Below are positions 11,569-22,958 of a stretch of 64,000 bases of DNA, in pieces. Below the pieces are notes generated by a model, which saw only the letters and a program-made list of their open reading frames with translations, did not search any database and was not told the DNA's origin. The first letter of the stretch is position 1, and each line of letters starts with the position of its first letter. The DNA is from Atriophallophorus winterbourni (Eukaryota > Platyhelminthes > Trematoda > Plagiorchiida > Microphallidae), in contig JACCGJ010001550.1 in NCBI GenBank assembly GCA_013407085.1, positions 23,502-87,501 on the forward strand. Reading direction: 5' to 3'. The position numbers and the translations under genes were made by a program.

Positions 11569-12420
11569 ATGAAGTCGTTTGTTCTCACTTTTGTATTCGC
11601 GTTGCTGTTCAGTGCCTACTCGACTAAAATTGGTGAGTTGATTTTGCTTCAGTCGTTAGCTTTTCATTATTGTTAGATTCGCTTCGTGAAATTTGTAATC
11701 AGAGATTTCCGAAGCTGAGAATCATCGTACAATTATTAGCTTTCATTACTATTTATCCTTACCAATGTCACAGTGACAAATGCTTGGTAATCGGATCACT
11801 TACACCGTCACACGATGACTAAATTTATAATCTTAAGGTTGTCGATAGAACCTTTCTGCTGTCTTTATTGTTAATAGGAAAACATCTACTCTGCAAATAA
11901 ATTCCCCGATTTCTTATATGGATTTATCCCATTTATGCTTGTATTTTTAGACCTACCTGGGTTAGATAAACCTCAAACTCTCGAATCGATATTTCCCATG
12001 ACTAAGGACGAAAATAGCATCTACGCTGAACTGGCCAAGCAAACAGATGATGACAACGAGAAAGATGAAGAAGAAAAGAACCCTGAGGTGGACCTCAATC
12101 TATTCGATCAGTGGCTGCCAGGTCAATTGAACAGCATTTTCGAAATTTACGACTGGCATGAAACACACGATGATGTGAAACAGAACAAACACTGTGAAGC
12201 GCATTGCCGAAAATGCGCGAAACGTCATTGCGGCAAGTGCCTCAACTTTATGCGCAAACACAGACTACTGTTGAAAGATTTACAAACCAAAACGTTGGAA
12301 ATGATGTCGTTCTTGGAACAAAACTTGAATCGTGTTATGCAGACCTCTGCAAAAAAGAAGCAAATGCTCAACGAGTTCATTAGCCTCAACGAGAAGCTGG
12401 CGAAAACCGATTATGTTTGA
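11569..12420 (+). CDS. Gene B: secreted cysteine-cluster protein
   Basis: Exons 11569-11632 and 11951-12420, joined by a 318-nt GT-AG intron in phase 1, encode 177 residues. Residues 1-18 are a clear signal peptide (MKSFVLTFVFALLFSAYS). An acidic stretch (DDDNEKDEEE) lies at about residues 54-63. Cysteines at 103, 107, 110, 115 and 118 form C-x3-C-x2-C-x4-C-x2-C, followed at 122-125 by MRKH, then about 50 residues of charged, heptad-like sequence that should be helical. Gene C shares C-x6-C-x4-C-x2-C-x3-MRKH exactly if C107 is treated as extra. Probably exported; function unknown. A zinc-binding role is conceivable but secretion makes disulphides more likely. No perfect AATAAA follows; AATATA at about 12435 may serve. 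Confidence 0.88.
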
Positions 12421-13109
12421 ATTAAACTTTTCCAAATATAAATGAATGTTGCCCAACCTATTGCTTCACTCGAGAATGGGAGGCTGGTTGGTTGATAATG
12501 GGTGGTGACCACTATACCATGCCATTTCGATTGGTGATTTGATTGCGTTTAACCCGAAAGAAAAATATTATTTAAGTTTTGTCAGCGATGTATGAGCAGT
12601 TGTAAAAGTGTGGTCACATCCACAGAACAACAGTTTTCAGGCTGTTTGTCGACATCCGTCTGAATTTGTATAATTAGATTTACTGAAACTTGAAACAGAA
12701 AAGTAGTAAACAAAATCATACGTGAATCAGTTGGTACAGACAAAAACGTTTTATTTCATGAAGGATTATATAATTAGCATTAAAAATATATTATTTAGAA
12801 AATTTAATATGATTGAACAAAGATACATTGATCTGTGGCTAATTCTTAACAACACGAGTAACCTTGATTTTCATTAAATCTAACGGATACTAAAGTTATT
12901 GCCTCCACATAATGATATCCAATAGTTTGTGGATGGTATAAAGTCTACGCTAGTGGAATCGGACAATCCAAGAGATGTCAATTCTTCTCGATGTATTCGA
13001 CTCAAAATAAATTCTACATTCAATTTATTTATCTGATGATGGGCAGTGTCAATATAGTTTAACATTGACTTCAAATTGGAATAGTCACTCATTTTTCGTC
13101 ATAGATCTG
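12421..13109. other. No supported gene
   Basis: Holds the 3' flank of gene B. A minus-strand frame at 12880-13092 (70 codons, with NLKSMLNYIDTAHHQ) could be helical, but it lacks an upstream signal exon and abuts the 3' end of a CR1-C copy. I do not call it a gene. Confidence 0.35.
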
Positions 13110-14095
13110 GGGAATGCTATGAAAATTCTATCAAGGTGTTTGGCTTGTGTCGGTTCATATGAAGTCAATACACAGGTCCTATAGTGGAGTGTTGTTGGAT
13201 ATAAGCATCCCGCTTCGACTTGAAATCACGGATCGTAGGAGCGTTCACAATATCATGTGATAGTGAGTTGCACAGAAATCAAATAGGCACCGAGAAAAAA
13301 TGACGTCTACAATCGAGTCTTGATTGCGGTATAACGAGACAAATTGGATGACTTAGGGGAACTAACATTTATAAAATCGCGTAGAGGGTGATTTTCCAAC
13401 CGCAGTATTTTATATGTTAGGATCATGCCGATCCTTACTCTTCTTTGTGTAAAATCGGTCAATCGCAGCATAGCCATTCGCTCTTGGTATAGGATGTGCC
13501 TAATTACATCAACTAGCTTCGTCGCTCGGTTGTAAATTTTACCCAGCAATTCAATGCCTTTATGCAGACGCCGTGAACAATCTGGCATCATGAATTCTAT
13601 CGTCGAATGCAGATAAATTGTGAAATGTGAGGTGGGTGCGTTTTAGGAGAGCAACACCCAGATATTCTTTTAAGCATTCCCAAGATAACGCTGTCAATGC
13701 GGACTCGCACATGCCGATCGGTCAGATAATCCATTATACACGATAATAAGTTTTCCGTTATCTCATATTGCACTAGCTTTTGCAGATGCAGGCTGCGGTT
13801 GTCCTTATCGAATGCCTTTGACGCATCAATATAGCAGGCATGAACGGGTTATCCTAGGTCAAGATACGTTCTCCAATCGTCCAGAGTGATGAGTTAATTT
13901 GAGAGACAAGATCTGTTTCGGCGAAACCCATGTTATGTTTATAGAATAAAGTGTAAAGATTTTCCCGGTGTATACATCGCGCAGACTGCCAGGGAGATTC
14001 ACGTGAGGATTGAAGAGCACAAGTAGTGCATTAAGAAACGTCTGCAAGATGATAGGGTCTATCGGGCAATAAACATTTGTTGGACATTGGTCACA
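13110..14095 (-). mobile_element. CR1-C non-LTR remnant
   Basis: On the minus strand, frames read the RT segment for YIDASKAFDKDN (about 13800-13840), then YLTDRHVRVRID (about 13690-13735), then after a deletion the C-terminal part (13307-13591, containing DFTQRR and ILTYKIL). The protein end reads as NAPTIRDF...GPVY and is followed by a short 3' UTR. The frame is broken several times. The same family recurs at 15740-17060 and 48235-48860. Confidence 0.72.
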
Positions 14096-14296
14096 ATGTA
14101 CTACGGCGTACCATTAAGTCTTATATTGAACGTTTGCACGCGGAAGCAGTTTTATATGAACCGAAGCGACGATTGACCTTGACCGATTTCACGTTGTGCC
14201 ATTGTCTATATGACTTGATACCTCTAGGATTTTAATTTTTTTGTTTAGTGAGACAACCAATTAGAGGTGGTGGTTTGAGTCCCACTTAATGATGTT

Positions 14297-14340
14297 CCTT
14301 GTTCCGACGAAGCTTCTGCGTCATAAGTGAAAGGTTACCC
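14297..14340 (+). other. Hammerhead-like motif, degenerate copy
   Basis: CCGACGA at 14304-14310, then AGCTTCTG, a short loop and a partly complementary strand ending in GAAA at 14329-14332. This resembles the ribozyme-core-like block at 24185-24226, but the first box has C where the hammerhead core needs U. Surrounding sequence (about 14250-14400) is probably a Penelope end fragment. Confidence 0.35.
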
Positions 14341-14789
14341 AAGAAGCTGTTCTAACCTATTGTTTTTCGAAATTTTTCGTGAATATGACTACTCGATCGG
14401 TCCCGAACATTATTCAACACAGCGATCTTACTTAAAATTGAAGCTAGATTAAAATTCCTTCATTAAACATTTTCGTGGATATACCCAGATGATGCTTTAT
14501 TTGTCTTCGGTTTTGTGTGAACAGCAAGCAAACGAGAATCAACTCGATGAAATCTTTCAGCATGTCAAAAGCTGTCAGATTTCATCGAGGTAATTGTCAG
14601 TATTTTACATGTTTCGGTGTCAGATGTAACCAGTCAAGTGCTAGGTGAAGGAACCAATTTCCAGTGTTGTTGTCTATTCATATCCTACAATAATATTGTG
14701 ATTTAATATCTGCTTAAATAACCAATTTTACGTTTTGTAAATAAACAACAGCAATATATTTAATTTTGGTTCCAAGGTTGTCAAAGCCG

Positions 14790-15735
14790 ATTTTGGTGCT
14801 AAGCTCAAAATTCAAAAAATGCTCCAATGGCACGCGTCTCATATAGCCTCTAACAACGAAGTTCAGCTTCTGGCCTGCTTGCGTGGTTCTGTGTGACCCG
14901 GCGGATCTGCTTCTACTGACAGGAGAAAGGGCGAAGGCGCCTCGAAACCTAGGGGGAGGAAAACCCTTAACTCAAACCCCCACAGCTTGTGGCTACATCT
15001 AATCATGGAAAAGGCTCCAGAAGTCAACCTCGAGGATAAATCCGGAGCTGGAGTCCCGTTAGGAAGTCCGACGTTTTATTCGACCTCGCCCTGTCTACTC
15101 CTGCGACGGCATCGTTGTCCAAACGTATCAAACTAGCTGTTTATTTGGTTCATGTGGTGCCGTGGAGAGGAAGCACTTGCTGCATGGGCAACAGCTAGTT
15201 CTCCACTTTGAACTGCCTTGGCGTACATCTCAACAAACCAATGGAGTGAGCACTTCATTTCGCTTCAAAGGAAAATATCACGGGAAGCAGCTGATACCGG
15301 TTAAAAGCTACGGCTTGATTGGCGTAGAGCACAGCGCCTGGGGCTGCTTCCGATGTTGGGAGAGACTTTCAGGTCTCATTAGACGGCTACCGCCCGCCTC
15401 AAGCTGGGAAGCTTTCAATCAATATTGTGCCGTCTCGCCACGGTCGGCTATCCCAATTGGGTGCATGGGGATTAGGAATCAACCGACAAGCAGACTATTT
15501 TTCCGCACCAGCGAAACCAACTACTAAAAAAACGAATGTCATTTCTGAAACTGGGAACCCTGTCAATGCTTCCTGGATTTCGTGACGACGTCTTGAATAT
15601 TAGAGGCGTGAGAAAATCAGCCGTGATTAACAATGAGCTAAAGAGGCTGAATGTCGACGTGGCTGCTCTACAAGAGACGCGATTACCAGACACCGGTATA
15701 CTAACAAAAAGAGATAACACAGTTTTTGAAAGTTG
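14790..15735 (+). mobile_element. RTE-type non-LTR 5' fragment
   Basis: A GC-richer block ending in the open frame 15536-15736. That frame contains INNELKRLNVDVAALQETRL, the start of an AP-endonuclease domain with the catalytic Glu in QET, as found in RTE-clade ORF2 proteins. The upstream part looks like a 5' untranslated region. The element stops abruptly after about 66 codons, at the edge of a CR1-C copy on the other strand. Compare the similar 5' region at 60290-60760. Confidence 0.6.
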
Positions 15736-15739
15736 AAAT

Positions 15740-17060
15740 GGCAACTGATTTAGTTGAGACCAGTAATACAAATCCTTTTGCATCATCAAACAATTTTCAA
15801 TCGATCGGAATTGCTTCCATAATTTCATGTCATCACCAAAAAGAACCACCTTGCATCGTACAATTTGCGAAATAAGATTTACGTATACCACGAACAGGAT
15901 AAGCCCGAACACTAAACCTTGAAGGCCACCGCTGGTGACATGGCTGGTTTTTGATAAAACGCCGTCAATACGGATTCGCACATGCCGATCTGTCAGATAA
16001 TCCATTATCCAGGATACTAAGTTTCCTGTTATCCCATATTCATAGATTTATTCATTCATAAATGATATGCGGGTAAAAAGCCATGCTTTTCAAGACCCCA
16101 AAAATGTACATCGGGTCGGATAGTAAGAAAATATCAAATATTGTTGGAGATTTTTGTTAAACGTGAGAAAGATAGTTATCCATGTGAACATCTAGTGATT
16201 TCTTGAAAACGTCAATGGTTCCAGATTGTACGAAATGAGTAGGTAAACTGCACTAGCTTTCATAGAAGCAGACTGTGGTTGTCCTTATCGAATGCCATTG
16301 ATATATCAATATAGCAGGCATGAACGGAGTATACTAGGTTCAATCGTTCAGTGTGATGAGCAAAGTTAAAAGACAAGATCTTTATCGGCGAAACCCAGGT
16401 TACACTGCTGATTACATTCTTTTAGTTTCAAGGTGATCCACAATACATTCAATTAGGATACGCTCCATAATTTTCGAGATGCAGGGAAGCAGCGTAATTT
16501 GCTACATTGAAACGACAGCCACCCTTGTATATTGGTGATATCACACCAACTTTCCATGCTGACGTTACGCACCAGACTCCAGATGAAAACCTTCGCTAGA
16601 CTGTATAAAAGCTCTTTATTACATGCACCTAGATTAGCTGGGGTAATTTTTGTCCCAACCCATGGCTTTCCTAGTATTTTGTCGTCGTAGATGTCGTTCT
16701 TCAACGCCTTTGTCAATCATTTGTTCAGTTAGAGGTTCCAATGAAATTGATAAATCATGATGAAATAGTTGCTGTTTCGGGCAAAACACTTGATAGTGAA
16801 AGCTCGAAACTCATCCGCTGTCTCTTGAACTGTAGTAGTCATTCCTTGTTTTGTCTTGAGTATAAAACACCCGATTTCACTTTGTTCTTTCATTCAAAAT
16901 TTTGCGGATTGTTTTTGGATCATAATCCATTCTTTCCACCATACGCTACTGGTAATGTTGCTTTTCCTGTCAAACGAAGTTTGTCACTCTGTACCGTATT
17001 CGGCAAAATTAAAACAAAGTTGCAGAAGTAGAAAGATCACTATGAAAGGTCTAGGCTCGT
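15740..17060 (-). mobile_element. CR1-C remnant interrupted by a CR1-B tail
   Basis: Minus-strand reading from about 17060 downward gives ETADEF (counterpart of ETADTL), then the SPIYKGG and SKIMERI segments (16450-16560), YIDISMAFDKDN (about 16270-16330), YLTDRHVRIRIDG and a mutated YVN...FGDD box (15800-16000). The RT metal-binding FADD reads FGDD. A 209-bp CR1-B piece sits inside (16041-16249). Confidence 0.7.
16041..16249 (-). mobile_element. CR1-B 3' end inserted in CR1-C
   Basis: Matches the last about 210 bp of the CR1-B copy at 17.8-18.0 kb, including the protein end GTIDVFKKSLDVHM and the terminal repeat of the unit AATCTATGAATA. The flanking CR1-C sequence GTTATCCCATATT / GCACTAGC is contiguous in the other CR1-C copy at about 13755-13780, so the insertion edges are well placed. 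Strong 5' truncation is typical of target-primed reverse transcription. Confidence 0.75.
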
Positions 17061-17814
17061 CTTTTCAGTGAAATCTATTTTCTATTTCTACTGCGAACAT
17101 TGAATCGGAAAGTACTCACATCTTTGCTGAGAATAAATCGAGCGTTTCCATTGGATTTTCATCTAAAGTTGTAACGTGTATTTGAGACACTGAAATCAAG
17201 TTGAACCTCGTCTAGTTTACAGCAAATCCCTTCCCATTCAACCTTCAAAATGAAGTGATATTCGATTTATTTTGTACAGGTAATTGGCAACGTTATCCTC
17301 ATGGATTGCAGATGCTTCGACTTGGCTGATCAATAATCTGTGCTACAAATACTCACATGTCACGCAAACTTTCCCCAATTTCCCAACACAAAACCTATGC
17401 AAACCACTTCGTATTTTGTTCGTCAAATTAATGCTAATTCAACATTTGCACTCTCAACATGTTGCTTTTATAAATTTTTGTTGCCAATTTTAATGTGGGA
17501 AATATTGATTCGTCATAAATCTCTTGCACTGATTACTGACATGGATGGTTACATGCACAACTGAAGGTCATTCACGTTTGGTTGACATAAAGTTCGAATG
17601 TGAGGTCTCGAAAATGCGTATGTTATGAGTTGCAGAAATTGAGAAACTAGCTATGCACCTCCCATCTACAATTCAAAACTCGATCAATTTTTATGTCCAT
17701 ATTATTAAGTCATCAAACAGAAACACGTAAACGATAAACGTACAAACAATTTCAGATTTACTTCGTAAAGCTTAGTACCTCTTCACATCACATATTTACG
17801 TTACTAGGATATAT
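17061..17814. other. No gene seen
   Basis: Two overlapping plus-strand frames at 17284-17564 have no recognisable motif. No splice-linked exon or repeat match noticed. Confidence 0.4.
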
Positions 17815-19560
17815 TCATAGATTTATTCATAGATTATATGTAGGTAAAACGCTGTGCTTTACAAGACCCACAAAAATGTACGTCGGGTCGGATGGTAAAA
17901 AATATCAAAATATTGTTAGATTATTGTCAAACGTGAAAAACATACTTGTACATGTGGATATCCAGTGATTTCTTGAAAACTTCCACAGTTCCAGATTGTA
18001 TCACATGAGTAGGTAGACTGTTCCACAATTGCACATTGCGAACGGGAAATGCATATTTGCGGAAGTTCAACTGGATATGCTGTTGGTAAAGTTTCGATTG
18101 GTGACCTCGCAGACGTGTGTTATGGGAAATATGAAACACACGACCGCAAGGATGATTTGTTTGATTAAGCACAGTCCAAATAAATATTAGTGCTCCTCGT
18201 TGCCGTCTGTATTAAGCCGAATGCAAATTCAATAATTTAAGTCTCATTTCGTATGGATAATTAGATAGTCCCAGGACGAGTTTTGTCGCTCTACGCTGTG
18301 GAGTTTCTAATTGCAGAATATCTTTTTTCAACCAAGGATCCCATGCCGGTATAGCATATTCAACATGAGGACGGATGTACATTGAAATCAATTTGCAGAT
18401 AATATTGGGGTCAAACGAACCTAGTACTCTTCTAAGAAGACCCAAGTTGTTTTCAGCTTTGGAGGCAGCCAGTCGACATTGCATTGAGTTTCCTAAGTCT
18501 GATTGAATAATTACGCCTAAATCTTTTTCGGAGGAAACGGGTTTAATAACAGTACGACCAAGATAATATTCTTTGCTCGACTTGCTGCTAAGAGACAATA
18601 GGCTGCATTTCGAAGCAATCAGTGGCATTTCGTTGTTAAGGGACCAAGTGTGAATCATATCGATATCCCGTTGCAGGTTATGCGTGTCGTCTGTGAAGTT
18701 TATCATGCGCCGAAGCTTTGCGTCATCAGCGAAAATAAGCACCGACGACTGCACTACAGTAGGCAAGTCGTTTATATATATTAAAAACAAACGCGGTCCG
18801 AGGACTGATCCTTGTGGGACACCACGGGCAACTTTAATCGACTCGGATAGTTCGTTTTTGACTCTAACATACATTTCACTAGATATCAACCATTCTTTAA
18901 TCCATGCATGGAGTTTACCCTGTACTCCGCAGGTGAGTAGTTTTGACGAAAGTATTTCGTGATTCACACGATCGAAGGCTTTTAGGAAATCAACTTAAAT
19001 TACGTCCAAGGAGTTGCCGGCATCCAGTGGCTCAGACCAAGATTCTTTTGCTAAAAGCAAGTAAGTCAGACAAGAACGTTTTTTTCTGAATCCATGCTGT
19101 GCCTTGGAGATTAAATTATTAATCTCAAAGTGATTCCGTAAGGCATCAGCTATTATGGACTCCATCACTTTTGATAGCACTGGTGATAACGCTATTGGGC
19201 GATAGTTTAATGGATCATTTCTTTTGCCACCCTTGTAGATGGTACTAATCAGGACAGTTTTCCAAGTTTCTCGTACAAAGCTATGCTCGAACATCATCGT
19301 GAATACGTCAGATGTCGGTATTACCAACTCGGAAGATAGATTGTACAAAATGTTTGCGTGTATATTGTCTATACCGAGTGAGCCTGTTCTCTTCATCGTC
19401 ATTGATTTTGTTCGAACAACGTAGGGGAGAAATTCCACCCCGTGAAGAATTGGCAAGCTGCAGCTGTCAGAGTTTAAGGGCTGTCTATGGGTCGACACTT
19501 GTGAGATAACTGATGCGAATTGTTGTCGGAAAAGGTTAGCGGAAGCTTTTATTGGTCACC
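17815..19560 (-). mobile_element. CR1-B non-LTR copy: RT domain and 3' end
   Basis: A fairly recent copy on the minus strand. The frame 18995-19498 holds TIYKGGKRNDPLNYRPIALS and AQHGFRKKRSCLTYLL. After one stop/shift, 18212-18967 holds GVPQGSVLG, YINDLP and the catalytic FADD, then SEKDLGV. After another break, 17927-18172 completes the C-terminus (LWNSLPTHVIQSGTVEVFKK). The 3' end carries repeats of AATCTATGAATA. Only a few disabling changes, so much younger than most copies here, but not coding-competent as assembled. Confidence 0.82.
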
Positions 19561-20424
19561 GACCGCTTGAATCGACATTTTGGTCTCGGTGTGAATTGCT
19601 CTGTCCGACTCGATTAGGGCCAGGCCTATGAAGGTTTTTGATGTATTGATTTCTTCCATGTGGATGGAAACGCTGTTATCCGCTGTTTCCGGACGAAAGT
19701 GTTTGACTTATGACATTGGATTTGGGTGGACTAAGTGTAAAAAAACTTGGGTAATGTTCGTTTTCCTTTTTCCAATCAGAAATTACTATTTCGGCCATAG
19801 CGCTGGCGAAGAACGTAATCTTCAAGGTTTCAGTCCATCCCTTTATATTTTTGAAAATGATCAAAATGAAAAAAAATGAAAAAATTTTTCACAACAGCGG
19901 CATTTGAAATATCTAGAGAACACACAATGTATCGCCGCTGCTTGACGTCGTGCTTCACCGTTTCCTGAATCGATGCTGAAGAATTATTTTCTGGTACGCC
20001 AAGTAGAACTATACTTCGTGATACCTATTTTCCCTGGCGTACAAGCTACACCTAGTTTACCACCATGGTACATCGGGATATATGCGCCAATTTTGAGTCA
20101 GAATCTGTCTATAGTCGATATACATTTAGCAGTTCGTACACGATATCAGCCTCTGATTTCCGTGGAAAAATTAGCAAGCGAGGTTGAAGCATATGAGCTG
20201 AAGTTGAGTTGCGAGTTAGACGAGTCACTTTTGTCTGGAAATACATGTTCAATTTGCATTGGGCGGTAAATTTGAGACCATTTCTTAAGGTCGTGATTTT
20301 ATTTGCTATCAAACAGGATTTCTTGGGACTCGCTAAATTTCGTACATATCACGCTCAGCTCGTGTTGGGAGTTCTTATTGTGTATGGGAAAGTCAGACAT
20401 TTTAGAATTCAAACCATTTTGGGC
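19561..20424 (-). other. Probable degraded middle of CR1-B element
   Basis: Lies between the RT part and an ORF1-like part of what seems to be one element. Minus-strand frames are short and I do not recognise an endonuclease here, so that domain is deleted or too decayed to read. Frames on the plus strand (19628-19879, 19973-20269) look like shadows. Confidence 0.35.
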
Positions 20425-21064
20425 TTGACTGTGTAAGACAAGTACAGCAGTTTCGGAGTGTACAGCTTAGGTCGACCGTAACCGCATATCGCTCTAAGAA
20501 TTTCCTCCTTCCGTTGTCGTTTTAACTGATTCAAAACGTGATTAGCCCTGTTTTTTTTCTTTTTTGGCGCATCAATAACCTTAGTCTCAGATTCATTCAG
20601 TGGTGGTTCCGAAATCGTTGTATTGAAAGATGATTCACATCAGTAATCACTTGCGTACTCACATGATTTACCAATATTTCTTCCACAAGTAATAGGCTCA
20701 ACTCGAAAATGGCCATTCTATTTCTTATTTTGGCTTCAAGAGTATCGGCATTGTGCAAGAATTTAGCTCTGTAATGAACAAAGACATAGCCTGCTCCTGG
20801 AACCTTTTCATTATTTATTAATACCATCGAATCAGAGGCTAACGTACGGTCACATCTACCATGGATCTTACACATACACAGAAAACACGTTATGATTTTA
20901 CTCATCACGGGGCTCAACGATTGTTCACGCGCTTTGCGCGTGGCCTCGGGACCATTCTGCGTGTCAAGATGCGTCCACCATTGTTCCGCTCGGCGAATCA
21001 GGCCCATTGCACCGAGGTCAAGTTGGCTCCATCTCGATGTCGGGTGAACAATCTTTGCTGTCAC
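20425..21064 (-). pseudogene. ORF1-like reading frame of a non-LTR element
   Basis: The minus-strand frame 20597-21064 begins near the segment LGAMGLIRRAEQWW. It contains TCFLCMCKIHGRCDR, a Cys/His cluster resembling a PHD-type finger, then VPGAGYVFVHYR and a helical stretch. After a frame change near 20610 the reading continues as a strongly basic region (DAPKKKKNRAN, QLKRQRKEEILR). A zinc-finger, helix and basic-linker order suits a nucleic-acid-binding ORF1 of CR1-like elements. Position and strand suggest it belongs with the CR1-B RT downstream. Assignment is inference. Confidence 0.45.
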
Positions 21065-21844
21065 AGCTTGATCGATCGACTTTTTGTCCGTATGTTGGAT
21101 CTCGTGATGCTAGCCTAAAGTGGGTTGTTCGGCTGAGTGGTGTGCGTTTGGTCGACTGGTCGATGTGGCTGCTTTGGAACTCGTGATTTCTACATTTAGT
21201 AAAACGTCCACTATACCGTGTTAACCACACAAGGTAGATAACTTAATAAGGTATCAAAATGCGTAGCTCGACGCGATCGTTGCAGTGATAGCAAAACCGT
21301 CCCTACTTACAAGTTACACGATTATATAAAAACACCAGGTAATTTATTTCAACTGTGGATTTATAGGAAATCTTTATCAGCAGACGTGAAAACTACAGAA
21401 AATTTAATAGCGTTACAGAATATTCAAACAATCTATTATGTGGTTGTAAAACACAAGTAGCACAAATCATCTTCGTTGAACACACAGACTTGAACTCCTA
21501 ACTATGAACGAATCGAGATCTGAACCTTAGATTCAGGCACTAAAACACACGAAGAGACAACCATTTTATCAACATCATAACATCATAGCGATTTTTGTTC
21601 GATTTTAAATAAATTTCCTGTTTATTCCATACCAAATTTTCGGCCATTTAACTAAATTGTCATCACTATAGCTCTAAAAATTTCCAGGAACCATATCGTT
21701 ACATCGATAATAATGTACACATAATTGTTAACATTTTATTTATGTATTTTGTTCCAACACAATTAAAACACGAACCTTAGCTAGGTGGTCGATTGATTAA
21801 TGGTTCGAGTTTGTTATTTCAAAGGTTTACTCAAGATTCAAGCC
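21065..21844. other. No gene seen (upstream of gene C)
   Basis: A minus-strand frame to 21230 overlaps the ORF1-like region in another frame and is probably a shadow. The rest is AT-rich with nothing recognised before the TATA box of gene C. Confidence 0.4.
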
Positions 21845-21852
21845 TATAAATA
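21845..21852 (+). promoter_or_regulatory. TATA box of gene C
   Basis: TATAAATA 43 nt before the ATG at 21888. An ATG at 21870 precedes it but lies about where transcription should begin, so it is probably not in the mRNA. Confidence 0.75.
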
Positions 21853-21887
21853 CTGAAGAAGCGTTACCATGTTACATCGAGTGTACA

Positions 21888-22936
21888 ATGAAGGCAATCA
21901 CAATTTCGGTTGTTCTCGTCTTACTTCTGGCAATCACCAACACAGGTAAGTCCACAATGCGATGGAGTATTTTCGTTTTAGGAATACGATAAACTATTCT
22001 CAAGACCAAGACCATATTCCTATTTGTATGTTTACTCGATACCGCTCATTTAAGGACTTGTTATTTCAAAGATATCATATAACTTAGCTTTTTCGACGGA
22101 ATGACCTAGTTCTTGTAAATGGTGCTGCAGCATATCACTGGCCGTTGTGGCCATGGTATCACTGCAATTTACAAATGGTTATTCACTCAAAATGCTCATT
22201 TGCATGCCTTTTCATCACACACAAACCACGACTGATTTCGTAGGGACAGCAGGATCACGATCCGTATGACTTAAAACACACACAATTTAGCCACAATGCT
22301 CATAAGGTCCATTTTAGGTGTGTGTGTCAAGTTCAACATGTAACATCATTTACTCGGAATAATTATCACAGCAACAAGTTTCATGATTCTATTATAACAT
22401 TCTTTTCAGAATCGGCCCGTAAAAACCCGCCCAAAAAGGAAACAAAACCAGCTGCTGCACAGATTCCCAAAGATGGACCGAAAAACGTTACTGGCCCAAC
22501 CCCCACGGACAAAAATAAACCGAATAAAGTTGTCGGCAATAAGAAAGATGTTGGGACTACCATGAGCCCTGTGGTCAACCCCAAGGATTCCTTAACCACT
22601 GTTGCGCCTGCAACCAAAGACAACGACACTGAATTGATCACCACCGAAGGTAGTTTACACGGGAACTTGACCGAAAGCGAGATCGATCACGACCAAGAAC
22701 ATCGTTGTGTGGTTTACGGACAATTGTGCGCGATGAGACGTTGTCGCGAATGCAACAAATTGATGCGCAAGCACAAGACCATTGCCAAAGTGTTGCAGAT
22801 CAGATCCGCGTTTTTGTACAAATTCATGCAACATAGCATGAGACAACAACACTTCAACTACGACAACATGAAAAAGCTGCTAGGTGTCTTTGCTTCCTTG
22901 AGCAATGAACTGTTAGAACCGGAAAATGCCCATTAA
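21888..22936 (+). CDS. Gene C: secreted cysteine-cluster protein
   Basis: Exons 21888-21945 and 22410-22936, joined by a 464-nt GT-AG intron in phase 1, encode 194 residues. Residues 1-19 form a signal peptide (MKAITISVVLVLLLAITNT). Residues 20-108 are Lys/Pro/Thr-rich and low in complexity, with three N-glycosylation sites (NVT, NDT, NLT). Cysteines at 119, 126, 131 and 134 (C-x6-C-x4-C-x2-C) are followed by MRKH at 138-141, as in gene B, and then by a helical-looking tail. B and C are therefore paralogues; A and D share only the gene plan. The intron carries a SINE-B fragment. AATAAA follows 17 nt after the stop. No known family recognised. Confidence 0.88.
22188..22280 (-). repeat. SINE-B fragment in gene C intron
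   Basis: Reverse-strand match to the end of SINE-B units: the complement of ATGCAAATGAG at about 22195-22207, a stretch of ACACAC with CCACGAC, and the segment for GGATC...CTGTCCCTAC. Confidence 0.6.
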
Positions 22937-22952
22937 AACTTGGAGATGTAAA

Positions 22953-22958
22953 AATAAA
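22953..22958 (+). promoter_or_regulatory. Poly(A) signal of gene C
   Basis: AATAAA 17 nt after the stop codon, close for a 3' UTR. Confidence 0.6.

Noticed and set aside
12880..13092. Minus-strand ORF with a helical look downstream of gene B, candidate fifth family member
   Set aside because: No start exon or cysteine motif, and its upstream side is the 3' end of a CR1-C insertion. Evidence too thin.
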